64,000 bases of DNA from a virus. Within the stretch, counting starts at the first letter, position 1, and every line of letters starts with the position of its first letter. The stretch lies in the IMG/VR virus record IMGVR_UViG_3300015199_000002, positions 1-64,000 of that record; one strand, 5' to 3'. Below, piece after piece: positions 34,984 through 42,371 of the stretch. The notes beneath the pieces are model-generated. The model was given only the letters and a program-made list of their open reading frames with translations. It made no database searches and was not told the origin of the DNA. A program made the position numbers and the translations under genes.

Positions 34984-35127
34984 CTAAAAGTAGCCCGCCA
35001 TCTTGAGCCCTAATATAGCAAGTTGCGATAAATTGATCCCAATCGAGATCATCAGGTACTTCCGGTAAGGGATGACCTGCTTATTCTTAGGAACGTCTTT
35101 GATGTCGGTGTACATTATTGTTGCCAT
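34984..35127 (-). CDS. Small single-pass membrane protein (47 aa)
   Basis: It begins two bases after the preceding stop (TAATCATG) and has a polar N-terminus (MATIMYTDIKDVPKNKQ) with one membrane segment (YLMISIGINLSQLAILGL). Its partner gene encodes a papain-like hydrolase. It may help the hydrolase act at the envelope or be a holin-like peptide. Confidence 0.5.
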   Translation of the reverse strand: MATIMYTDIKDVPKNKQVIPYRKYLMISIGINLSQLAILGLKMAGYF

Positions 35128-35129
35128 GA

Positions 35130-35666
35130 TTAGTCTCTGGTACCGGTTAATTCGAACAGCTCGGGATGAGCTTTAAAGATATTCTGCAAGTCTTGTGGGG
35201 CTATAGAGCCCTCTCCGTACCCGGATAGGACGTTGGACAACCCGCAGGCCTTTAAATACGCCACGCAAAGCTGAGAGCAGATCATTCCCTGAGAAAACCA
35301 GTTGTTCTTCGCTTTAATGTCCTTACCGAACAATAGGCAAAGCGCTCTCCACATAAAGTAGGGGTATTGTAGGAACCCGTAAGAAATCTCAAGGTCGCTA
35401 AGAATGGAGATGATGGCTTTGTCCTTTACGGTCTGGTCTATTTTAATAGTCCATATTTCATACCCTTGCTCGGGGTTGTATATGTAACTATTATCAAATC
35501 TGGTAAAATCTACGCCGACTTCAGCGGCTTCAATGCACATCGGGACGCCTAAAATATCGGGGGTAGTGACTAGGCTGTGGCTAAATTTTGATTTTGTGAA
35601 TTTTTTAATTGCCTGAGCAACAAAGCCGGTTTTAGAACTGGCTAAAACTATATCGCCGTAGTCCAT
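35130..35666 (-). CDS. Permuted papain-like (YiiX/NlpC-P60-type) cysteine hydrolase
   Basis: The 178-residue protein has the hallmarks of this fold: GDIVLASSKTGFVAQAI then FTKSKFSHSL with His30, an acidic Glu46 in CIEAAEVG, and Cys130 in GMICSQLC. These enzymes cut amide bonds in peptidoglycan or in lipids. It has no signal peptide. Its place in the structural block suggests a virion-associated wall-degrading or lysis enzyme. Confidence 0.7.
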   Translation of the reverse strand: MDYGDIVLASSKTGFVAQAIKKFTKSKFSHSLVTTPDILGVPMCIEAAEVGVDFTRFDNSYIYNPEQGYEIWTIKIDQTVKDKAIISILSDLEISYGFLQYPYFMWRALCLLFGKDIKAKNNWFSQGMICSQLCVAYLKACGLSNVLSGYGEGSIAPQDLQNIFKAHPELFELTGTRD

Positions 35667-35669
35667 AAG

Positions 35670-36341
35670 TTAACCTTGTATAGCCCATTCAATGTTAATA
35701 AAAAGCTTACCTGTAGTTATACCATTAGCTTTTTTAGCTACAATTTTCATATAGAATCCAGAAGGAGCAAATCCGTAATAACCTATAGTTTCAGCTTTTA
35801 AAGTTCCGCGCACTGGGGGTAAATACCATCCTTGGTTTGCTAAAGGAGCGGCGTCATCGGTATAACTACCAATGACAGCATCAACTCCACCACCTAGGAT
35901 ATTGTCGTGATCAACAAACCAAACTCCCAAAATCTTATCGCCAGCTGTTGGGGCATCGAAAAATGCTTCCCCTGAATTGATAAATCTACCCTTGCCAGAT
36001 CCAGGGGTTCCTGGAACCAACATTAAAATAGTTGCGGTGCTGTCTGATTGAACATCTCCTTCACCGCAGAAAAGTTTTAATGTTTTATTTGGAATTTCAA
36101 ATTGAGTTGTTACTGAGGTTAAAGTTGGTAAAATAGGGGCGTTAGCTGTTGGTTTAAAATTAGTTTCAAAATCAGACTGGTCCGAACTTGCAGGACCGGT
36201 AATAGAAATTTGACCGCTTACTTCAGCTTGCCCATCTATCGCCCAAAGGTAATAAGTATCGGATGTTTGTACATATTGGATGCTTAAATTTCTTTCTTGA
36301 GCGAAACTCTTGAGTGTTGCCCAATCTACTCCGATTTGCAT
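35670..36341 (-). CDS. Hypothetical structural protein (223 aa)
   Basis: I do not recognise a family. The protein is beta-rich, begins MQIGVDWATLKSFAQERN, and has a likely sandwich core (YYLWAIDGQAEVSGQISITG). It lies between a repeat protein and the hydrolase, so a virion decoration role is likely. Confidence 0.55.
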   Translation of the reverse strand: MQIGVDWATLKSFAQERNLSIQYVQTSDTYYLWAIDGQAEVSGQISITGPASSDQSDFETNFKPTANAPILPTLTSVTTQFEIPNKTLKLFCGEGDVQSDSTATILMLVPGTPGSGKGRFINSGEAFFDAPTAGDKILGVWFVDHDNILGGGVDAVIGSYTDDAAPLANQGWYLPPVRGTLKAETIGYYGFAPSGFYMKIVAKKANGITTGKLFINIEWAIQG

Positions 36342-36350
36342 AAATACCTC

Positions 36351-38165
36351 TTAATACTCATATCCGCTAATTGATACTTTACCGTAACCAACGGCTGCTG
36401 CTGTTCCGGTAGCCCCGATGCCTTGGATAGTAATCCCTATTCCGGTTCCGCCGGCGAACTCTAGTCCATCCGGTATCTCTATTACCATTGCTTGAGATAT
36501 GCCTGCTGTAGCTGAAGCTGCTCCTATAGACCAAGAATCAACCAATGGAGAACCGAGAGCTACGACGCCGGATAAGTTTGCTCTCATATTTACCTGAATG
36601 GTTCCTGCTGTAGTTATCGCTACATATGTTATTGTAATTTTCTGGATACGATAAGTTTTTCCTGTAGTAACAACTGCGGGGGTAGTGGTTGCTCCAACAG
36701 CAGCACCAGACTTATATCCAGTTAAAGATTGTAGTGTTTCTGTATTAGTAGAAACTACCTGAGCTGCCATGAAAAGATTAGAAATATTTCTTCCTGTATC
36801 TTTTTGATCTTGTGTAGAAACTGCATACGTACTTTGAGTATTTTTAGCGTTAATTGGTAATTCTCTGACGTTGGTGCCGTCAGTTCCGCCTACTTGCACA
36901 GGGTTGCCGCTAATTGCCGACCCAGCTGCAGTTGTTCCCACAACCTGAGCATTTAGTGCAGATGCGGTAGCATTAAATACCTGTACTGAGGAGACCCCGG
37001 CCCCGGCGTTCCAAGCAACAGTAGCTGTGCCTGATGTGTACGTACTGCACCTAAATCTAACCTGCTGAAATCCTCCACAAGGGATCATAAAGAGACCGGG
37101 AGAATTTAGCGAAGGTAATATAATCGGGGAACTCTGTACCTGGATCGCCTCAATTGCAGTCCAGTTTGTACCGTCTGCGGTCGCTTCGGGACTTAAAACA
37201 AGAGTAAATGTTCCGGTAACTTGAAAGTTAATTGTTGAACATCCGTTTACCGTTGCGGTTACTGCTCCGTTCAGAGCATTTATTGTCCCGGAGCCACTCT
37301 TATCTAAAAAGGTGTTGATGCCGGTTTGGTCGGTAGGCAGAACTGCTCTAATAACCTGAGCAGATGTTGTTCCACTTCCAAATAGAGCAGCTCCGGTTGA
37401 GTTACCAATTTGCGCCGCAGTTCTTAGGGTTTGGCCCCCCACTGTGCCGAAATTGAAATCGGCGGCTCCTGTGGCGTTTCCTATCTCAGCTGCAGTTCTA
37501 AGAGTTTGCGCTCCAACAGTTCCGAAGTTAAAATCAGCTGCACCTGTTGCGTTACCGATTTGGGCAGCGGATCTTAGAGTATTTGCTCCAACCGCACCAT
37601 AGTTTTCATCGTACGGGAAGGGTGCTGGAGGCTCTCCGGACCCCGCATTCCAGCTAACGGTGGCCGTTCCTGACGTGTATGAAGAACAGCGGAGTCTAAC
37701 CTGTTGGAATCCTCCGCAATCAATCCGGAAGAGACCTGGAGAATTTAGCGAGGAGATTACGAAAGAGGCATACTGAACCTGTACTATAGAAATCGCAGTC
37801 CAGTTTGTACCGTCAGCTGTTCCCTCCGGACTCAAAACAAGGCTAAATGTTCCGGTAACTTGAAAATATGTTGTGGAACAACCATTGACTGTCTCAGTTA
37901 TTGTTGCGTTTAATGCTGATATTGTTCCAGATCCAGATTTGTCTAGAAAAGTGTTAATTCCGGTTTGATTAGATGATAGAGTAACTGGAAGAGAAGCTGC
38001 CATTAAACCTTGGCCTACGCTAATAGCGTTCCCCGATCCATCGTTTAAATTTGTTGGTACGTGGCCAGTTGAAGTTACTTCTAACCAGTTATCTTCAACA
38101 CCAGAAGAATTAGAGCCTACTATTTTAACGGATTGTGATGCTTGCGCCTCAGTAAGATCTGCCAT
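36351..38165 (-). CDS. Repeat-rich virion protein with duplicated domain
   Basis: A domain beginning TGINTFLDKSGSGTI and ending with GTATVSWNAGSG occurs twice (about 65-180 and 275-390). Between the copies lie four about 25-residue repeats of the type GTVGAQTLRTAAQIGNATGA, shared with 38227-39693. The C-terminus is a beta-rich domain. A fibre or decoration function is likely; the middle copies are almost identical and look recently exchanged. Confidence 0.6.
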   Translation of the reverse strand: MADLTEAQASQSVKIVGSNSSGVEDNWLEVTSTGHVPTNLNDGSGNAISVGQGLMAASLPVTLSSNQTGINTFLDKSGSGTISALNATITETVNGCSTTYFQVTGTFSLVLSPEGTADGTNWTAISIVQVQYASFVISSLNSPGLFRIDCGGFQQVRLRCSSYTSGTATVSWNAGSGEPPAPFPYDENYGAVGANTLRSAAQIGNATGAADFNFGTVGAQTLRTAAEIGNATGAADFNFGTVGGQTLRTAAQIGNSTGAALFGSGTTSAQVIRAVLPTDQTGINTFLDKSGSGTINALNGAVTATVNGCSTINFQVTGTFTLVLSPEATADGTNWTAIEAIQVQSSPIILPSLNSPGLFMIPCGGFQQVRFRCSTYTSGTATVAWNAGAGVSSVQVFNATASALNAQVVGTTAAGSAISGNPVQVGGTDGTNVRELPINAKNTQSTYAVSTQDQKDTGRNISNLFMAAQVVSTNTETLQSLTGYKSGAAVGATTTPAVVTTGKTYRIQKITITYVAITTAGTIQVNMRANLSGVVALGSPLVDSWSIGAASATAGISQAMVIEIPDGLEFAGGTGIGITIQGIGATGTAAAVGYGKVSISGYEY

Positions 38166-38180
38166 TTAAAACTCTTAGTT

Positions 38181-38216
38181 TAAAAAAATAAGGGGGAGAA
38201 GAAGATTCTTCTCCCC
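38181..38216 (-). terminator. Rho-independent terminator
   Basis: On the minus strand a perfect 11-base stem, GGGGAGAAGAA with TTCTTCTCCCC, is followed by CTTATTTTTTT. It lies between two repeat-protein genes in the same direction and would attenuate transcription of the second. Confidence 0.9.
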
Positions 38217-38226
38217 AAGTTTTATA

Positions 38227-39693
38227 TTATACTTCTTGTCCGCAAATAGTGCTGTAAACATCCTGAGATTGATTATCTCTATTTGTCACCGCAACACGAA
38301 CTCGAACACCTGCCGCAACAGAAATAGGATCTTGAAGCGTAATGCTCATATTAGGAGTAGCCGTTGAATTGAATTGCACAAACTTAGAAGTAAATACTCC
38401 GGTCGCAACTCCAGTTTCAATTTCCACTTCAATTTTAGCTTTACCAGAGCCGGTAGCTTCGATTTGTTTCAAAAGAAGAGTTTTACCGGCGGTAACAGTG
38501 TAATCGTGGTTATTAGTAGCGTTAGCGGCCAACGTAGCAACCGTTTTATAATCATCAACTGCAGTTCCCAGAGGAGCTGAAGATAAAGTAACAGGAACAG
38601 GATTAGTACTAGATACGTCAGCCCCCGCAACAGCTAAGTTAGCCGCTACGCGAAGTGTCTGAGCTCCAGTTGCCCCGTTATTGAAATCAGCTGCCCCGGT
38701 GGCATTACCAATTTGAGCGGCAGATCTTACTGTATTAGCTCCAACAGTTCCATAGTTTGTGTCTACAGTAGTAGGAAAATTAGTGGAGGTGGTTGTTAGC
38801 GTTATACTGGTGGTGATGTCAACCTTAGATTCGCCGGAAGCTGTGAAGCTTTGGCTATTGGTACCATCTGTTAGCTTAACTGGCCACGCGTTGGCTATAG
38901 TATTAGGAGCTCCTTGATTGGAGGTAGTTCTTAAAGTTTGAGCTCCGGTGGCTCCCGCGTTGAAGTCAGCAGCTCCAGTTGCGTTACCAATTTGAGAGGC
39001 TGCTCTTAGAGTTTGAGCCCCGACAGTTCCGAAATTAAAGTCTGCAGCGCCTGTGGCGTTACCGATTTGGGCAGCGGTTCGGGGAGTATTTGCTCCAACA
39101 GTTCCGTAGTTATGGTCGTCGGTTGATGTGACGGTTGCGGTAACAAGAAGTCTACCACTAGAATCTACTTGAAGAGCCGCTTGCTGTCCGTTAGTTAAAG
39201 TGGGAAGAACAGTATTAAACTGGCCTCCCGTTAGCTGAGAGAATGAAGCAACTGTTCCTGGAGCCACTGGGCCATCAGATTGATCTTTAGTAATCCAAGG
39301 AGAGGTTCCTTGAGTCGTTGTTACAGTTCCCGACACCACCCAAGGGCTGGTTGATTGAGTAACCGCTACAGTCGCGGGAAAATTGTCTACGTTTACATGA
39401 AGATTAGCTCCAGAAGGTTGAACTACAGTAACCGTGTCTGAAGATGTTAGCGCTCTAATAGTACGAGGGTCAATTTGAACCCCGGCTACGTTAATACCAA
39501 CGTCTAGAGCTCGTTGAGCTCCATTAGTTTGTGATGTTAGACCATTCCCTGCGGCGTCGTCTAGTTTTGTTGTTATCTTACCAGCAGCATCTACTGCTAG
39601 AGCTTGGGATGTAATTGTTCCGTCTACGATCTTGGCGGCTACGTCTCCGTTATTTTCTGTTCTTACTGGCAGGCTGCTATTATAATCACTCAT
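38227..39693 (-). CDS. Repeat-rich virion protein
   Basis: The 488-residue protein has an N-terminal half with TQSTSPWVVSGTVTTTQGTS, a motif common in environmental phage decoration proteins. Five repeats of GTVGANTxRTAAQIGNATGA type follow (about 200-370), then a C-terminal beta domain. It shares repeats with its downstream neighbour. Start and stop overlap or abut its neighbours. Confidence 0.6.
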   Translation of the reverse strand: MSDYNSSLPVRTENNGDVAAKIVDGTITSQALAVDAAGKITTKLDDAAGNGLTSQTNGAQRALDVGINVAGVQIDPRTIRALTSSDTVTVVQPSGANLHVNVDNFPATVAVTQSTSPWVVSGTVTTTQGTSPWITKDQSDGPVAPGTVASFSQLTGGQFNTVLPTLTNGQQAALQVDSSGRLLVTATVTSTDDHNYGTVGANTPRTAAQIGNATGAADFNFGTVGAQTLRAASQIGNATGAADFNAGATGAQTLRTTSNQGAPNTIANAWPVKLTDGTNSQSFTASGESKVDITTSITLTTTSTNFPTTVDTNYGTVGANTVRSAAQIGNATGAADFNNGATGAQTLRVAANLAVAGADVSSTNPVPVTLSSAPLGTAVDDYKTVATLAANATNNHDYTVTAGKTLLLKQIEATGSGKAKIEVEIETGVATGVFTSKFVQFNSTATPNMSITLQDPISVAAGVRVRVAVTNRDNQSQDVYSTICGQEV

Positions 39694-39694
39694 G

Positions 39695-39874
39695 CTATCT
39701 CAGGTCCCTTACTTTTTCAGTTAGTTCTTTTTCTTTGTCTTCTTGTATCTTTACGTGCTCTTTCATCCTATCGATACTTTCGGATGCTTCTTCAATCCGA
39801 ACTTCCAGGTTCAGTTTAGCGGAATGAACTGCGGCCAACTCGGCCTTAATTTTCTTTATTTCTAGGGGAGTCAT
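39695..39874 (-). CDS. Small coiled-coil protein (59 aa)
   Basis: The frame starts at an ATG overlapping the previous stop (TAATG) and has a charged heptad pattern throughout (LEIKKIKAELAAVHS, VKIQEDKEKELTEKV). It is probably a short coiled-coil partner of one of the neighbouring virion proteins. Confidence 0.6.
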   Translation of the reverse strand: MTPLEIKKIKAELAAVHSAKLNLEVRIEEASESIDRMKEHVKIQEDKEKELTEKVRDLR

Positions 39875-40614
39875 TAACTTATCTCCAATATCTGTAATCT
39901 AGCTTCAAATGTTGCGACTGTTGGTCTTGTGTGAAGAACTTGTATTTGCACATTGTCTCCGGCAACCAGCTGAGTTCCGTTGTTGTCCCAAGATAAAAAG
40001 TCAAAAATTTCATTCATGCTTCCAAAAAAAGTTCTTCGGGTGTCCACCACCACGGAATTGAACAATAACGTGAACTTAGCTATATTCTCTCCTGAGACAC
40101 TTGCTTTTTGGAAAACAGCCGTCTTACTTAGAGGGACAGTATACGTAACTACCTGAGTTGTTATGGAGGAGGCTACTCCAGTGACCTCGTTGTAGGCGTT
40201 AATGACCTTGGTATTCGAGGGGATACTGCCGCCGGGGATTGTATATAAGCTGCCGTCAGGGGCAACCTTTAGTCCTATTAGGTCGGTCCCATCGGTGCCC
40301 CCTATTAGGGTCGCCTGGACGGGCGGAGGAGCTCCCGTAGGTCCTACAGAAGGATTCACGGCAGAGATCGTGCCTGAGACCTGTACTGTACCGTCGGGAG
40401 CTACTCTGATGGCGGCCTGAGGGCCGGTTAAGGTGCCGTCTGTGGTCCCAACCACTACTATGCTGTCTTCTTGGGATGTTATGACGAGAGTCTGCTGCCC
40501 GCCGATATTGACCGACGCGTCTATAGTCGTGCGGAGCTGATCATTAGGCTCGTCGTAGACTCGCTGAAGTATCTGCTGTTCACTAAGTTTAGTGATGTTT
40601 GGGTTTTTAGCCAT
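39874..40614 (-). CDS. Structural protein with shared N-terminal module
   Basis: The 246-residue protein begins NPNITKLSEQQILQRVYDE, the third copy of the module seen at 23425 and 28392. A different beta-rich body follows (VVVGTTDGTLTGPQAAIRV, then LNAYNEVT-like strands). It is the first gene after the scaffold. The body contains one copy of the recurrent TGTCCCT motif (40127-40138). Confidence 0.6.
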   Translation of the reverse strand: MAKNPNITKLSEQQILQRVYDEPNDQLRTTIDASVNIGGQQTLVITSQEDSIVVVGTTDGTLTGPQAAIRVAPDGTVQVSGTISAVNPSVGPTGAPPPVQATLIGGTDGTDLIGLKVAPDGSLYTIPGGSIPSNTKVINAYNEVTGVASSITTQVVTYTVPLSKTAVFQKASVSGENIAKFTLLFNSVVVDTRRTFFGSMNEIFDFLSWDNNGTQLVAGDNVQIQVLHTRPTVATFEARLQILEIS

Positions 40615-40631
40615 GGCGAGTATCCTTCTAA

Positions 40632-40729
40632 ATGTCGCAATTCAACTATTGCGACAATTTATGTCGCAATTCAACTATTGCGACAATTTATGTCGCAATT
40701 CAACTATTGCGACAATTTATGTCGCAATA
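40632..40729. repeat. Tandem 29-bp palindromic repeats (3.4 copies)
   Basis: Three full units and part of a fourth, starting at 40632, 40661, 40690 and 40719, each contain TGTCGCAAT, a six-base spacer and ATTGCGACA, a perfect nine-base inverted repeat. They fill the gap between the scaffold stop and the next start on the minus strand. They may be processing or attenuation hairpins, or a cluster of operator sites. No spacer sequence is present, so this is not CRISPR. Confidence 0.9.
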
Positions 40730-41683
40730 CTACACTCCCATGTTTCTTTTGCGCTTCGTGAACTCTCTCCAGCTTCCTCGATCTTGAGCGGGAGGGGCTT
40801 CAGTCTGCGATTCAGCGGGCTTAGAGAACTTGGGGTTCGCACTCTTCAATTGCTTCACCTTGGCTTTGGTGATGGCCTTGATGATGTCTTCTCCGAATAG
40901 CGAGATCAGTTTGTCTCCGTCGAGCGCTCCGTCTGCGCCTTTGTACCCGGATACGCGTTCTTGGAACTCTTTGTCATAGTCTTCGCGAGCGATCTTAGCG
41001 AGCTGTTCGGCAGGCATTTCCCAGCCGTTCTTGTTGCTAACGCGTTGAAGTTGTGCCATTCGTGCAATTGACCATGGAGTCTTAGGAACACCGGAGTCTT
41101 CTAATGCTTTTGTGAACAGTTTGTCAAGGCGGGTAATCTGTGCACGTTCTTCAGCCGTTGCAGCTTCCCGTTTCTTGGATTCTTCTCTTACCAACTCCGC
41201 TCTCTTAGCTTCTTCTGCGCGCTCAGCTTCTTTGGCTTCATAGGAGCGAACTTTTTCTTCGAGTTCGCGTTCTTTCTTAGCCGCAGGAGATTCTTGTTCT
41301 CGTTTGATAATTTCAGTGAGAGTTTCTTCTGAGAACTTGCGGAGGTCGATACCGAGTTTCTCCATGGCGACTTTTGGGTTCTCTTTAAGCATCTTGAGAA
41401 CGGCTTCGGTTTCTTTCCGGGACATCGCAGCGTCTTGAAATCTGCGGTTAGCTACTGAAGCCTGCTGAGCTAACTTAATCACGTCTTCTTCTGGAAGTTC
41501 AATATCTGCACCCTCAAGTTTCAACTTGAGTTTGCGAATTTCTTTAGCGGTGGGAGCAGGAGCTTCTGCTGCCGCGGGCGCCGCTACCTTTTCTGTGGCT
41601 GGAGCTACCTTGGTGACGTCTGAAGCCAACGAAGGCGTACTTGCGGGCGGGGCTACTGCTGGGGTTTCTACTGATTGTGACAT
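40730..41683 (-). CDS. Scaffolding protein
   Basis: The 317-residue protein has a low-complexity Ala/Pro start, a long charged helical middle (KKERELEEKVRSYEAKEAE, RREAATAEER-like) and a basic C-terminus ending in FTKRKRNMGV. This composition and its place after the portal gene are typical of podovirus scaffolds. The ATG follows AAAAAGGAGACATCAAA inside the end of the GIY-YIG gene. Confidence 0.75.
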   Translation of the reverse strand: MSQSVETPAVAPPASTPSLASDVTKVAPATEKVAAPAAAEAPAPTAKEIRKLKLKLEGADIELPEEDVIKLAQQASVANRRFQDAAMSRKETEAVLKMLKENPKVAMEKLGIDLRKFSEETLTEIIKREQESPAAKKERELEEKVRSYEAKEAERAEEAKRAELVREESKKREAATAEERAQITRLDKLFTKALEDSGVPKTPWSIARMAQLQRVSNKNGWEMPAEQLAKIAREDYDKEFQERVSGYKGADGALDGDKLISLFGEDIIKAITKAKVKQLKSANPKFSKPAESQTEAPPAQDRGSWREFTKRKRNMGV

Positions 41684-42369
41684 TTTGATGTCTCCTTTTT
41701 AGTTATTAATTGCGCGTTGTAGTATGTCAGGGTTGAAGTGTTTTCTTGCCGCCCCAACAACATGGCGGAAAGAGTCTGCTGTGTAATTTTTATTTTTGAA
41801 GCCGCAGACTTTATAGATTCAAATATTTCTCCAGTAACAGAGTCTACTATTTTTATTCGGCTGTGCGCCGGATGACTTATGCCTTTTTTGGCAGCGCTCA
41901 TTTTTGCTCTAGTTTCTTCCGACCTTACTGCTCCTAGGGCATTCTTATTGCCCGCGAGTGCTTTAGATATTTTAATCCCGGTCGCTGCTGGCCTTTTAAG
42001 TCCTAGATGTCCGTTTGGTTTTCCAGTTTTAGATTCTGAAAGCTTTCTTCTCATTTCTTCCGATCTTACTAACCCCTTAATGCCGGTGGAGTTATCGCCA
42101 CCTTTGGCTATATTGTAGCCGTCTGGAGTTAGTGCCTGGAAGTAATCTATGAAAAAGATCTCGGAGTCATTCAACTGCTCTTGAGATGCGCACCCGCTCA
42201 CCGTGTCTACGGTGAATGACTCGGCTCCATATTTTTTAATGGCTCTAGATAGCAGCGGGCAGCCACTATTTTTAGCCTTATGTTTTGACCATCGGGCTTC
42301 TAAAGACTGAACGGTCTGCCCTATGTAGCACTTTCCGTTCACTTTATTTGTGATTTTATATATTACCAT
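41668..42369 (-). CDS. GIY-YIG homing endonuclease
   Basis: The 233-residue protein starts MVIYKITNKVNGKCYIGQT (GIY-YIG core), continues SLEARWSKH, and has NUMOD3-type repeats (SEEMRRKLSESKTG, SEETRAKMSAAKKG) and a C-terminal helix-turn-helix-like segment. It is packed between the portal and scaffold genes and overlaps the scaffold start. It resembles the gene at 6649 and is mobile. Confidence 0.9.
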   Translation of the reverse strand: MVIYKITNKVNGKCYIGQTVQSLEARWSKHKAKNSGCPLLSRAIKKYGAESFTVDTVSGCASQEQLNDSEIFFIDYFQALTPDGYNIAKGGDNSTGIKGLVRSEEMRRKLSESKTGKPNGHLGLKRPAATGIKISKALAGNKNALGAVRSEETRAKMSAAKKGISHPAHSRIKIVDSVTGEIFESIKSAASKIKITQQTLSAMLLGRQENTSTLTYYNAQLITKKETSKCHNQ

Positions 42370-42371
42370 TT

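Noticed and set aside
40632-40729. CRISPR array
   Set aside because: The 29-base units are directly adjacent with no spacers between them.
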